Shown: in pieces, positions 43,201 to 52,540 of the stretch
How positions within the stretch are numbered: position 1 is the stretch's first letter
Layout of the letters: every line of letters begins with the position of its first letter
From: Bacteroidota bacterium
Lineage (GTDB): Bacteria > Bacteroidota > Bacteroidia > Bacteroidales > JAGONC01
Direction: 5' to 3'
Assembly (NCBI GenBank): GCA_026391695.1
Contig: JAPLDP010000082.1
Span: 1-64,000, forward strand
Length of the DNA: 64,000 nucleotides
Notes under the pieces: generated by a model
Database searches by the model: none
Told to the model about the DNA's origin: nothing
Seen by the model: only the letters and a program-made list of their open reading frames with translations
Position numbers and translations under genes: made by a program

Positions 43201-45714
43201 GACTATAAATCCAAAAGCATTCGGAAATCCCATGGTCTGATTAGGAGCAAGAGTACCGATATCCTGGGTGCTGTCAGTCATGACAATATAATCGTCCTGA
43301 GTGGAGAAGGTCATGACAGCATTATGAATAGTAGTGCTGGAAATATTCTTGACGATGATATCAACACTGGCTGTCTCACCCTGTTCTATCAAATTATCAT
43401 CACCGGAAAGTACTGTGAAGTCACTTACAATGCCGATAGTACTGAATGACAAGATTTTAGATGAAGAAATCAGGTTCTGGTCCGTGGCTACAAAACTAAT
43501 GGTCATGTTATCATACTCATGCTCTGGTATACCGCTAAACACTCCGTCGGCCGACATTTCCATCTCGATGGGATAAGGCTTTGGTGCGAATTCTATGATA
43601 TAATTGTTAGGTATGGAAGTGGTATTTGAAACTGCCGAGGTCTGGTAATTTTTTCCATCCCCGTTTGAGGCCCCTCCAAACCAGCGTGTAGAAGCGACCA
43701 ATTGAATATTACCGTAATAGTATTCGATTTTGCCGGTAGGATATAATTTCACTGCCAGATTGAGGTCGGATTGTGAATTATACCCATCCTGTGAAACCTT
43801 CCAGCGGAAAGTTACGCAGGATGAGTCACCTTCATACCATAGGCCATCCCCTCCGCTCGGATATAATGTTAATCCCACATCAAAAAATGGTGCAATGTTC
43901 CTGTTCTTTGTGAACCTGTAAAAGATTTCCTGGAAATAAGGCCATGTGACCAGCCAGTTATCGAATTTCAGGAAACCATCCACATACATATAAACGCTAT
44001 CATATAACTGGCCAAAAAATGGAAATTCAAACGGGAGAGCCATGAAGGCATAACCATCGGTGTTACTGGTGGGGGTGAGCTGTTCAGACGTTATCGAAGG
44101 GAAAGTGCCGTTATGACTGGTTTCATTATAACCCCGGTCAATATCCCAGAAATATGGTGACGTGCCACCTGTCGCTGTTAACTGGTATGTATAAGGTTCA
44201 TAGACATGGGCTTCGGGAAGAGTGGAAGTTGAAATGGTAACATCTGAGTAGTTAATAGTAGCAACAACAGGTACAAACGTCGTATCATTCTGGTTTATCA
44301 GTAAATTACTGACTCCTGAGGGTATCTCATTAACACCATTGGTATAATCGACCAGCGAAAATTCCTTGATAAAGCCTGTCGACCAGTTATCTGGATCCCG
44401 TTCGACAACCACCAGGAAAAACTTGGCCGTTTGACCGGGAGTGATATAATTAAGAAGAGGTGAGATGTCAATGCCGAATTCGATGATTTTATCATTTTCA
44501 GTGCTTCCACCCTGCATGTTGAGGCATCCTCCCTGGTAGTCAAAAATAGGCAGGTCAAGAATATGAGTTGGTACAGAGGCGGAAACGTCTTCAGCGATAC
44601 CAGCATATATTTTCAGCTGTTCACGACAGGTATGCTGGACTTTTACTTTCATAGTCAGCTGTGGGGAATCATCCTCTTTGACTTTCAGGACATTGACAGT
44701 GCTGTTCCAGATCCCTCCTTCACCGAATTTATCAGCGACTGTTTTATACATCATATAACAGTAGCCGCTATCGCCCCATGCGGGAATGCCACCATAGCTG
44801 TTGACAAATTTAAAACCCCCGATCTCCCAGTCTTTCATATTAATGATACCATCGCCACTGATATCAATATCATTAGTATATTGCCCGTCGCTGTTATAAT
44901 CCCACCGGATAGAGTCATTCCATCCGACTATAGTGAGAGCATGGCTGGAATAGGAAGCCCACGCGATACAAACCTGTTTCCCGGCTTCCGGTGTACCAGG
45001 CTGCAAGTAATATGTCATGGGCTGATTGGCATAAAAGCTCGCAACCCCACCTACAGGTGAACCGTTGAGGTGTTCCAGCATCCAGTATTTCAGGGTAAGG
45101 AACCCTTCATATGTGTCAGTGCGGATGTTATAGGCATTTTCTATCCGATTATGCATGCCGTTATAATAATTTTCATATCCCGACATCCATCTGGTATTTC
45201 CCCCTGCTGCCATTCCACCGTAATCAGCAACATTTGGTGTTCCAACACTTCTGAGTACTTCCATTGCATGATAATAACTCACGCCACCATAACCCGCTGC
45301 TTCATTGGGCCAATTATACACAAAGTGTGGAGGGTATTGATTTTCAGGAACATTACCCGGCACTTCCCGCTTGCAGTTCATTTCGTATGTAAAATTATAT
45401 CCTACAAGTGCTGCCTGACCGCAACATAAGCCTGTCTGCTGAAACACTGGTCTCATACAGGGTTGTTCTGAGTTATCAAGAACTGCTGGCAGCAAAGGCG
45501 CTGATGGACTTTTATACCTTTCCGGTAATGTCAGCTCCGGCAGACTGACAAGACCGATTGAGTCCTCAATAGTCATCGGTTTATATAAACCTGCCTTGAA
45601 CAAAATGGTCAGTGAATCGGGTTGGTTACAGAGATCCTGTGCCTCTATTGAAGAAGGTACAAGATACAATAATGTTATAACTAGTACCATGAAATATTGC
45701 AACACCCTCTGCAT
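40291..45714 (-). CDS. Large T9SS-sorted C1 (papain-like) cysteine peptidase
   Basis: An 1807-residue secreted peptidase. Signal peptide (about 1-25); C1 catalytic domain (about 75-345) with C98 (GLCCGQAALVGYNF, second Cys), H258 (SSHALTIVGWND) and N305 (FVNSYGGIPAWGDSG); a dockerin-like double loop (DYNSDGQYTNDIDISGDG) between His and Asn. Then come the shared beta-domains (YAGIAEDVSASVP...), a putative Ig domain (PEAHVYEPYTYQLTATGGTSPYFW), CARDB-like domains (about 780-990), a MAM/cleaved-adhesin-like jelly roll (about 1005-1135, ETGDFSQFPWIF... SFYRRVSSE), five or more 'TTGDGTFDDTT' Ig-like repeats and a T9SS tail (KIIPNPNSGNFIAQIF). It follows the 849-residue paralogue by 39 nt, so the two are probably cotranscribed. 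Confidence 0.9.
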   Translation of the reverse strand: MQRVLQYFMVLVITLLYLVPSSIEAQDLCNQPDSLTILFKAGLYKPMTIEDSIGLVSLPELTLPERYKSPSAPLLPAVLDNSEQPCMRPVFQQTGLCCGQAALVGYNFTYEMNCKREVPGNVPENQYPPHFVYNWPNEAAGYGGVSYYHAMEVLRSVGTPNVADYGGMAAGGNTRWMSGYENYYNGMHNRIENAYNIRTDTYEGFLTLKYWMLEHLNGSPVGGVASFYANQPMTYYLQPGTPEAGKQVCIAWASYSSHALTIVGWNDSIRWDYNSDGQYTNDIDISGDGIINMKDWEIGGFKFVNSYGGIPAWGDSGYCYMMYKTVADKFGEGGIWNSTVNVLKVKEDDSPQLTMKVKVQHTCREQLKIYAGIAEDVSASVPTHILDLPIFDYQGGCLNMQGGSTENDKIIEFGIDISPLLNYITPGQTAKFFLVVVERDPDNWSTGFIKEFSLVDYTNGVNEIPSGVSNLLINQNDTTFVPVVATINYSDVTISTSTLPEAHVYEPYTYQLTATGGTSPYFWDIDRGYNETSHNGTFPSITSEQLTPTSNTDGYAFMALPFEFPFFGQLYDSVYMYVDGFLKFDNWLVTWPYFQEIFYRFTKNRNIAPFFDVGLTLYPSGGDGLWYEGDSSCVTFRWKVSQDGYNSQSDLNLAVKLYPTGKIEYYYGNIQLVASTRWFGGASNGDGKNYQTSAVSNTTSIPNNYIIEFAPKPYPIEMEMSADGVFSGIPEHEYDNMTISFVATDQNLISSSKILSFSTIGIVSDFTVLSGDDNLIEQGETASVDIIVKNISSTTIHNAVMTFSTQDDYIVMTDSTQDIGTLAPNQTMGFPNAFGFIVSDTIENNHSIVFNNKITATEDTFERTLEFIAYAPLITIGTLSIDDSGNGIFDPGETVTFNVTLSNQGKGKAVDIHSILSSVDPQITINNGNDSIDLIPGNGSSELSFTITSLPSTMDGHIAYFEIVITGDYGISIQDTLYLTVGTITEDFETGDFSQFPWIFTGSHQPWYITNSNVYEGSYCARSGQILDQQVSRMKLDIEVLSNSEISFYRRVSSEVNYDFLIFYIDDSEKGRWSGEVPWDKVTYTINKGIRKLKWEYKKDYSVVNGSDCAWVDFITFPPIQSRLLTVYAGADDTICENTNCTLSGSASYYSSILWETTGSGNFSNEQILNPVYYPGTSDIITGAVVLKLTANHNLGFSLTDYMTIFFDPLPEADAGQDISTCEYLPVNLAGQITSSDSAFWSTTGDGTFNDTTNLSAVYYPGTSDFEAGTVNLILTAYPKATCLITVNDTLTLNVQHQPLVNAGDDGVICENQSYQLSGTAEYTSTIQWTTTGDGIFDDPSSLSAIYTPGVEDISAGSVTLALIGYAISPCTGQDSDLVLITIASHPLADAGENQIIPYLTSTTLSCTVSGGSGDYSYMWTPVIYLVNPNIQNPTTVPLTNSVIFTVMVTDNVSGCQSSDQVTVYIEGSPFNITVSANPENVCLGQSTQLNVEVDGVTGPYAYAWTSVPPGFSSDIPNPIDTPLETTTYYITVTDINDNPVEGFITVNVFPPPEADAGEDATTCSNVVWTLSGSASNHLSVQWITYGDGIFDVDTILQASYIPGEQDIINGSVQLELIANAVAPCVDPVSDQVILSFFPGTVVTFNALPDFCVYDPPYLLTEGNPPGGEYSGTGMVDGYFYPSLAGNGTHILTYSFGDTNGCVFSAFQSVLVNPCTGIIESSSDLAVKIIPNPNSGNFIAQIFTGSEMTVMISIYDRIGNMVYEKSSSLSSGENTLEFSLDNQPSSLYLLVIKFDSALITRRVLIYR

Positions 45715-45753
45715 AGCTATTAGATGTATAAAATATGGATGATTTCAAAAGTT

Positions 45754-48303
45754 CTATCTGAAGAAGATTAACTTTCCGGTCAATGTTGAGTGTCCGGCAG
45801 ATACTTTATAAAAGTAAACCCCGGCAGGACATTCCTGACCTTCATCATTTTTTCCATCCCAGGTAAAGCTGTATTGACCGGCCGGAAGATTCTGATTCCG
45901 TGTAAAAGTTTTAATGACCTGCCCACTTGAGTTTATTATATCCAAAGTGACAGGACACTCCTGCGCAAGAGAGAAACCGATAATAGTCTTCTCATTGAAC
46001 GGATTCGGCACACTTTGAAGGTTGCTGATCAGGTTGTCAGCTAATGGATCAGAATATCCGACATTTAAGGTTGTAAATGCCAGTGTTTTTGTGGTAAATA
46101 TGGAATAATCATCTGTTGTCCTGAAAGTTATTTCCCATGTATGTCCGTTAACAATGGGTGTCCCTGAAAACACCCCATCTTGTGATAATGACATGCCCAT
46201 GGGATATTCCGGGGCAGTGAATTGTGAGGCATAATTGTCGGGAATGCTGTAAGAATTTGAAATATTAGCGATCACATAGTTCTGTCCATCGCCCTTAGAT
46301 ATGCCTGCTCCCCAGTTTGTGCCTTCTGTGATGTCATTCCCGTAATAAAACTCTATTCTGCCGTCAGGATAAAGTGTAACAGCTACATCCACATCCACAT
46401 CTGGCAAATCATACATTGAAGTTTTCCAACGAAATGTGGCATGGGTCTCATCACCGCTGTAATACATTGCATCACCCTGTTCCGGATACAACATCAGGTC
46501 GGCACCATAGGGTGTAATTGTTTTAAAGGACATGATATTTTCTTCGCTGCGGATATACTGGAACTGGTCTTCGAAAACAACAGAACCATCAGTAAGCAGA
46601 GCCACATGATTGTAAAATTCTCCATAAAAAGGGAATGTGAATGCCAGGTCTTTTGTAGCAAAACCGTCATCGTTTTGAGTCGGTATTAGTTGTTCTTCGG
46701 TTATGGCCGGATAAATACAGAGCAGTGTTCCTTCCTCGTAATCCATGACAATATCCCAGGTATAGGGAGGTATGCCGCCGGCAGCTTCAAGCTGGTAAGA
46801 ATAGGGTTCATTGGTAATGGCTTCCGGAAGCTCTTCGGTGATAATCGCCGGGGCATTGAAGTCGACAGTTTTGATAAGCCACAGGGTAGTTTCCCCGTTT
46901 TCGGTAATGGGAACATTCTGCTGGTCACTCACCACCTCTTCAATACCGTTGGTATAATCAATGATTGAGTATGAAATGACCTCACCGGTACCTTCATAAT
47001 TAGGGTCATTTTCGATGATCCGCAGGAAGAATTTTGCCGGTTGTCCTGGGGTGATTTCTCCGAGTATTGGGGTGATATCAAGGCCGATTTCAATGGTTTT
47101 GTCGGCTTCGGTGTTTCCACCTTGCATGTACAAGGGCCCACCCTGGAATGAAAACAGAGGGAATGACATCAGGCATGCAGGCTCCGTATCAGCGGTATCT
47201 TTTGACACACCCACCATAATTTTAACTTTATCCCGTGATGTATGTTTAACTGTTGCTTTGACAGTTACATAGGGTTCGAATGTTTCACGTGCAGTGATCA
47301 TGTGAACGGTGTTTCCCCATATGCCTCCGTTCTCGGTGGCATCGGCGAGCAGCTTGTACATCATGTAAGATTTTCCATTATCACCAAATCCTGGTCCCCA
47401 GCTGTTGGCAAAAAGTAAGCCACCAATTTCCCAGTCGCGCAGGTCAATGATGTCGTCACCATTGATATCTTCATTGATGGTGTATTGTCCGTCTCCGTTA
47501 AAGTCATAACGGATAGAATCATTATAGCCAATGAATGTCAAGGCATGGTTCACGCTGGCATCCCAATAGACAACGACCGGTTCACCTGCTTCAGGGGTGC
47601 CGACGGGCAATGAAGTCATATAGAAAGATCCGGAAACGCCTGCGGCAAAGTTGGCCAGGCCGCCGGCATCAGACCCGTTCACATGGTCATAAAGCCAGTT
47701 TTTAAGGATTTCCAGGCCTTCAGGCGTGGACACGTTGAGTGCGAACATGTCGAGCACACGGTTGTGCATGCCATTATAATAACTTTCATAGCCGCTCATC
47801 CAGCGTGATTGGCCGCCATACCACATACTTCCGCCATAGTCAGCCACGTTGGGGCAGCCATCGGCATGGATGATCATCCATCCATCCCAGTACCATGAGC
47901 CGCCTCCCACGCCGCCATTCAGGAAGTTCCATGTAAAATGAGTGGGGTATTGATTCACCATCGTATTGGCAGGGATACCACGGGCAAAATCTATTTCGTA
48001 AGTGAACGCATAACCGATGCCGCTGGCCTGACCGCAACTTCCGCCATCCTGGTTGAAGATAGGACGGAAATAGGGTTCCTGCGAGTTGTCGACCGATGAA
48101 GGCAAAATACGGTTTGTATATTGTAATGGCACTGTAAGCTCCGGCAGGCTCTTCAGGAATTTCCAGTCTTCATCGGTCAGAGGCCTTAACTGTCCTGCGA
48201 TCCAGGGATCACCGTTGGGATCAGGATTGACATTGATGGTCTGGGATTGACTATTCTGGTAAAACAGAAAAACAAAGAAAAACAGGGGTAATAATTTTTT
48301 CAT
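45754..48303 (-). CDS. T9SS-sorted C1 (papain-like) cysteine peptidase
   Basis: An 849-residue secreted peptidase and the simplest of the three paralogues. Signal peptide (about 1-21); C1 domain (about 70-330) with C90 (QDGGSCGQASGIGYAFTYEI), H253 (VNHALTFIGYND) and N300 (FANSWGPGFGDNG). Between His and Asn lies DFNGDGQYTINEDINGDD, a double D-x-N/D-x-D-G loop like dockerin/EF-hand calcium sites. Beta-domains follow (VGVSKDTADTEPACLM..., TNEPYSYQLEAAGGIPPYTW), then a jelly-roll unit (SGDETHATFRWKTSMYD) and a FlgD-like T9SS tail (QSVPNPFNEKTIIGFSL, FTWDGKNDEGQECPAGVYFYKV). It is the best-preserved copy and the reference for the deletion and stop in the interrupted paralogue. Confidence 0.92.
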   Translation of the reverse strand: MKKLLPLFFFVFLFYQNSQSQTINVNPDPNGDPWIAGQLRPLTDEDWKFLKSLPELTVPLQYTNRILPSSVDNSQEPYFRPIFNQDGGSCGQASGIGYAFTYEIDFARGIPANTMVNQYPTHFTWNFLNGGVGGGSWYWDGWMIIHADGCPNVADYGGSMWYGGQSRWMSGYESYYNGMHNRVLDMFALNVSTPEGLEILKNWLYDHVNGSDAGGLANFAAGVSGSFYMTSLPVGTPEAGEPVVVYWDASVNHALTFIGYNDSIRYDFNGDGQYTINEDINGDDIIDLRDWEIGGLLFANSWGPGFGDNGKSYMMYKLLADATENGGIWGNTVHMITARETFEPYVTVKATVKHTSRDKVKIMVGVSKDTADTEPACLMSFPLFSFQGGPLYMQGGNTEADKTIEIGLDITPILGEITPGQPAKFFLRIIENDPNYEGTGEVISYSIIDYTNGIEEVVSDQQNVPITENGETTLWLIKTVDFNAPAIITEELPEAITNEPYSYQLEAAGGIPPYTWDIVMDYEEGTLLCIYPAITEEQLIPTQNDDGFATKDLAFTFPFYGEFYNHVALLTDGSVVFEDQFQYIRSEENIMSFKTITPYGADLMLYPEQGDAMYYSGDETHATFRWKTSMYDLPDVDVDVAVTLYPDGRIEFYYGNDITEGTNWGAGISKGDGQNYVIANISNSYSIPDNYASQFTAPEYPMGMSLSQDGVFSGTPIVNGHTWEITFRTTDDYSIFTTKTLAFTTLNVGYSDPLADNLISNLQSVPNPFNEKTIIGFSLAQECPVTLDIINSSGQVIKTFTRNQNLPAGQYSFTWDGKNDEGQECPAGVYFYKVSAGHSTLTGKLIFFR

Positions 48304-48338
48304 AATCGGTCTTGGTTTTTAAGATGCTAAAATTAATA

Positions 48339-48377
48339 AAAGGGATGACATCTCAAGCGAGATGTCATCCCTTTTTT
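48339..48377 (-). terminator. GATGACATCT-family hairpin acting as terminator
   Basis: A perfect 13-bp stem, GGGATGACATCTC (48342-48354) with GAGATGTCATCCC (48359-48371), loop AAGC, flanked by A4 on the left and T6 on the right. It lies 25 nt after the C25 peptidase stop and before the C1 gene. The stem belongs to the same repeat family as 3683-3752 and 5156-5181. Confidence 0.75.
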
Positions 48378-48401
48378 ATGTCTTCCCGATTAAAAGCAGC
48401 T

Positions 48402-51400
48402 TTATTTCAAAATGACGAACTTTCTCACTGCCTTATATTCACCAGTGGACATTTCAAGATAATAGACGCCGTTAATCGCCTCCTTCAGGTCAATTTCCAA
48501 GGCAGCATTCGGACGCAGTTCCAAAGATTTGGTAGAATAAATTACACTCCCATAGGAATTTACAATAGTAAGTGTCGCTGTTCCTTTCCGTTTGGAATCC
48601 ACATTGAGCATGAACTTCCCGTTGTTTGGATTTGGAACAATGGTGATGGTGGATCTGCCATCTTTTTCGGCTAATCCGACAGTATTATCCACCTCAACAT
48701 TAAATTCTTCAGAGTATGGGCTTTCACCGCAGTAGTTAATACTTTTTACGCTGACAGTGGCCATACCCAGATAATCCGGATTCCAGTCAACAGTGCCGGT
48801 CGTGCCGGAACCACTGACAGAGCCGGCATTGACAGGCATGAGCTGCCATGCGTATGTTGAAGCAAACGGCGACGCTTCAATGGTATATTCGGATACTGTT
48901 GTGTAATATAGGTCAACATAATCCGGCCCCAGAGGTGTTACAGGTGTCGAGGGTAATGGATTAAAGGCGAGTGTAAAATCTCGTGTAATGTCACCGCAGG
49001 GCAGATTGCTGTATGCAGTGAGTGATAAAATAACGGAGCCATTATTGAAATCCTGTTGGCTTGGATAGTACACTGGATTTATCAGCTTATCGTTATTATA
49101 TGTTCCGGTTCCGGATGTAGTCCACAGGAGTGTGGTGTAATTGGTTACAGTAGCCTGGCATTGGTAAGAGTTTCCAATACAGATGGTTGTATCAGGGCCG
49201 GGAAAGCAGCCTGTGACCAGTGTTGGAGGAAAAACAATATAATCGACCCAGGCACAATCCAGACCTGCATATTCTTCATTGTCTTTATCATATTCCCATT
49301 TGAAAGTATGCACACCAGGTGTAACCGGATAGCTAAATCTTGCCCAGTCATAGAATCCCGACCATTGATCAATCAGAACATTGTCGATAAAGAAACTGAG
49401 ATAGTCGTAGTCGGGTTGTGTGGAAATCCTGCGGTAGAATGAAATGCTGTCGTTCGACACACAATTATATGTGGTTTTAATATTTGATGTTTCATCATTA
49501 CTAATTGCCCCGGAGCGTATACAGAATTCTCCTTCATAGGGGCTATTTGCTGTGATAAACCACGGCCATGTGCTGGATGAGGACCAGGTGAATTTGCTGA
49601 AATCACCTGTTTCCCAGTTTTCGTAAACGAGCCCGATGGTCCGCGAATAGGCACTGGATAAAGAATAATCTCCAGATGTTAACGTATAGGTAAAATCAAC
49701 ATAGGCACCTATTGGTGCATAATCATCAACCTCAACTGTGAAAATAACGTCAGTGGTCATGTCTGCGGGCATATCACCAATAGTATAAGTCGACTCGATA
49801 ATATTAATCCACTCGCTGGTTGATACCAGCGTCGCGATAGCGTTAAAAGCATCGCAGTGGCCAAAGTTGGAAGATTGGATCGTGATATCGACGGTTTCAC
49901 CCGGATCAATATTGCCATTATTATTTCCACTCTCAGAATCATCGACAATAAAATTTCCAATGGAAAGAACAGGAGCATTGGCTTTCAAAGCAAAATCGGC
50001 ATACCATGTATCCTGTGCAGATATTTCCAGATCGAAAGTGATGTTATGCTGGTCGGGGATGCCTGCAGAAATGTCAGCAGCAAACGCATCATCAATCATC
50101 TTGGTTTGACCAGGCTGAATGGTGCCATAGAAGTATGAATTTTCAGTAATGGTGACAAAGGGGTCACTTGTTGAGATGGTCACAGTTGCATTGGCGGCAG
50201 GCTGGTCGCCGACATTGGTCACTGCAACTGATAAATAGACTGATTCGCCATAGTCAAGAAGGCCATCATTATCACCTAGAACATCGTTCACCTGATTATA
50301 TTGATAGATGATATAAGGCTGATTGGAAATAACCAGGACAGAACCGGTATGTCTGTTTTTATTATGTGCAGTGATGGAAATATCCAAAGGGGCCGGATCA
50401 AGAATAGTGGGGAAAGTCACTGTGGCATTCCCGTTGGCATCGGCTATACCCCGGCCGATAAGCTCTCCGTTCTGGGCGATAGCTATTCTTGCAAAGGGCG
50501 CATCGGTCACAAATGATATTTCACTGTTGCCAATCGAAATACTAACGGGGTAATCTGCAGATATATCCGTCGGAGTGGCAGTCCATATGTTCATGCTTGG
50601 ATCACCGAAAAGGTTGGTCTCATAAGCTACCCACCGGCAGTATTCATCAGTGGAGATGTAGGACACATCATCTTCTTTCGACTCGGCATTCACATCGCCG
50701 ATGGCGAAAATGTCTTCACCAAAAAGGGCATCAAAAAACTGCCTGTCATAATATTGAGATGAACTGTTAGTTCCTCCGGGATTGTACCAGCCATAACGTG
50801 AATTGGCTATCGATGCCACTTCTCCGGTTTCAAGGCTGGTGAAGGTTTCGGCAAAGCAATCGCCACCATAGCTACCGGCATCATTCCTGTTATCAAAAGC
50901 ACCATTGTAACACCCCTGGCTGTAACCAATGACAAATCCCCTTGTGATACCATCATTTGTAAAGTTTGTAGTGGTAAGGTCCGAATTGTACATTTTCATG
51001 TTATAGTCAACATTTGAATGCCCCAGGTGATTCATTAAGTTTACGCCGGCAAAATTAAACTGGTCGAAAATATTGGTTTTATCCCACATCTGAACCGATT
51101 CATAAAGTTTTGTCAGGGTAAAATTTAGTGGGAAGCCGGTTGTGGTATATCCGTTATTAGAGCTACCGTTGGCAATTTCATCCTTGTATGTATCACCCCA
51201 TGTACCGGAGTCAAGCTGTTCACCAACCATTACGCCTTTTTCTATATCAGCAACCACTGGAGCATCCTGGTACAAGAAAAGTTTATTGGTAAAGTTCGCA
51301 ATATCGATCTCATCATCAACGCATATCCTGCCAATGCTCACTTCGGAATAAAGGTCCCACTCTCCGGGCTCACCCCAGGAATTATTCCCATTCGTATTCC

Positions 51401-52376
51401 AGTTTCCGTCCAGATTGGAATAATACATATCGCAGGGAATGTCGTTATCGTCAACTGCTATAAAACCCCGGTGGGGGATAGTCCTGTCAGCCGGATTCAT
51501 TGGATCAGCGTCACCTCCGAGTATGACATATTGGATGCCGTAATTTGAATAGTAATCAATGATGCAATTGCGGATCTTCTCCTGGTCATCCTGACCGGTA
51601 TATTGAGCGTAGATCTCTTCGGTGGTTATCGCCTTGACGAAGAATCCTGTTGCAATCTTAAAGGCGATATACTCTTCAAAAGCAGGCAGAAGGCTGTTCT
51701 TTGTAATGAGCAAAAGATCATATTCATCATTATCTCTGACCGAACTGTAACTATAATTGTTCAGCATTTCAGGATTTTCAACGATATAGTTAATACGGTT
51801 TTCGATAAGGGCAGAAGTTTTCAGGAACTTGGATACTGCATTCGCTCTGGAAGTGGAGGCAGTCTGGATTTCGATGACGATATCCTGTATGAACTGCACC
51901 TCCTCCTGCGCCGGAATATAGATGACCGGACAGATGGTGAATGAGGCTATGCCATGGCCGCATAAGTAATTGGTTATGGCTGTGCTGACATTGGTCGCGG
52001 GATAAGGTGATGAGGAGGAATAAATGGCTTCATCCTCAATAGGAGTGACCATTTCTCCATTGAATTTTGAAACAGGCACCGGTTTAACAGCAGGTTTTAT
52101 CCTGATACCGGTTTCTTTAGAATACATTGTAAGAGAAACGACCTTTACCTGGACAACTTCTTGATTCTGTGGCAGGAGAAGGTCGATACCCCTGTAAGGC
52201 AGTTCCGGTGTGCCTTCCTTTCCAAAATTAATACAATCGGTATAGTTGACAACCGTGTAACCGTCAGCAGTCTGCTTGAGAACAGGCTTCTCAAAATGGA
52301 ATGTGTAAGTCTGGGCAAATAGAAGCTGGGTGAGGCTTACGAAAATGATAATGAATGGAATTGTAACTTTTTTCAT
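48402..52376 (-). CDS. T9SS-sorted gingipain-type C25 cysteine peptidase
   Basis: A 1324-residue secreted protease. I start at 52376, which gives a clean signal peptide (MKKVTIPFIIIFVSLTQLLFA); the frame stays open to 52463, but a -7-like box lies inside that extension. A C25 propeptide-like region (about 20-200) precedes the catalytic domain (about 215-590), with H453 (MNHLGHSNVDYN) and C489 (GYSQGCYNGAF) spaced 36 residues apart as in gingipains, and YVILGGDADP at the fold core. CARDB-like repeats, a MAM-like jelly roll (ENWETGDFSKFTW... SFYRRISTQ), one 'TTSGTGTYNND' Ig-like unit and a T9SS tail (TIVPNPNNGKFMLNV) follow. Substrate preference (Arg, Lys or other) cannot be read with confidence. 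Confidence 0.9.
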   Translation of the reverse strand: MKKVTIPFIIIFVSLTQLLFAQTYTFHFEKPVLKQTADGYTVVNYTDCINFGKEGTPELPYRGIDLLLPQNQEVVQVKVVSLTMYSKETGIRIKPAVKPVPVSKFNGEMVTPIEDEAIYSSSSPYPATNVSTAITNYLCGHGIASFTICPVIYIPAQEEVQFIQDIVIEIQTASTSRANAVSKFLKTSALIENRINYIVENPEMLNNYSYSSVRDNDEYDLLLITKNSLLPAFEEYIAFKIATGFFVKAITTEEIYAQYTGQDDQEKIRNCIIDYYSNYGIQYVILGGDADPMNPADRTIPHRGFIAVDDNDIPCDMYYSNLDGNWNTNGNNSWGEPGEWDLYSEVSIGRICVDDEIDIANFTNKLFLYQDAPVVADIEKGVMVGEQLDSGTWGDTYKDEIANGSSNNGYTTTGFPLNFTLTKLYESVQMWDKTNIFDQFNFAGVNLMNHLGHSNVDYNMKMYNSDLTTTNFTNDGITRGFVIGYSQGCYNGAFDNRNDAGSYGGDCFAETFTSLETGEVASIANSRYGWYNPGGTNSSSQYYDRQFFDALFGEDIFAIGDVNAESKEDDVSYISTDEYCRWVAYETNLFGDPSMNIWTATPTDISADYPVSISIGNSEISFVTDAPFARIAIAQNGELIGRGIADANGNATVTFPTILDPAPLDISITAHNKNRHTGSVLVISNQPYIIYQYNQVNDVLGDNDGLLDYGESVYLSVAVTNVGDQPAANATVTISTSDPFVTITENSYFYGTIQPGQTKMIDDAFAADISAGIPDQHNITFDLEISAQDTWYADFALKANAPVLSIGNFIVDDSESGNNNGNIDPGETVDITIQSSNFGHCDAFNAIATLVSTSEWINIIESTYTIGDMPADMTTDVIFTVEVDDYAPIGAYVDFTYTLTSGDYSLSSAYSRTIGLVYENWETGDFSKFTWSSSSTWPWFITANSPYEGEFCIRSGAISNDETSNIKTTYNCVSNDSISFYRRISTQPDYDYLSFFIDNVLIDQWSGFYDWARFSYPVTPGVHTFKWEYDKDNEEYAGLDCAWVDYIVFPPTLVTGCFPGPDTTICIGNSYQCQATVTNYTTLLWTTSGTGTYNNDKLINPVYYPSQQDFNNGSVILSLTAYSNLPCGDITRDFTLAFNPLPSTPVTPLGPDYVDLYYTTVSEYTIEASPFASTYAWQLMPVNAGSVSGSGTTGTVDWNPDYLGMATVSVKSINYCGESPYSEEFNVEVDNTVGLAEKDGRSTITIVPNPNNGKFMLNVDSKRKGTATLTIVNSYGSVIYSTKSLELRPNAALEIDLKEAINGVYYLEMSTGEYKAVRKFVILK

Positions 52377-52402
52377 GGCATTTAGGTTTGTTAATAGTCT
52401 AA

Positions 52403-52438
52403 CAAAGTTACTAATCCTTAAAATCAAATTGTCATCTT
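52403..52438 (-). promoter_or_regulatory. Bacteroidota-type promoter of the C25 peptidase gene
   Basis: On the minus strand TTTG (52438-52435) and TAACTTTG (52410-52403) are separated by 24 nt, a little long. The box is 27 nt from the ATG at 52376, which supports that start. Confidence 0.35.
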
Positions 52439-52490
52439 TTTTAAAGAATTTTTTATTAATCACAAAACCGCTAAAATGTGACCCCTGAAA

Positions 52491-52528
52491 ATAAAAAAAG
52501 GCTGCCCGGGGGACAGCCTTTTTTTTAA
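52491..52528 (-). terminator. Intrinsic terminator of the 1473-residue C25 gene
   Basis: An AAGGCTG/CAGCCTT stem with further GC pairs and flanking A- and T-runs on both sides. It lies 14-50 nt after the stop at 52541 on the minus strand. Confidence 0.8.
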
Positions 52529-52540
52529 GGATTTGAGAGA

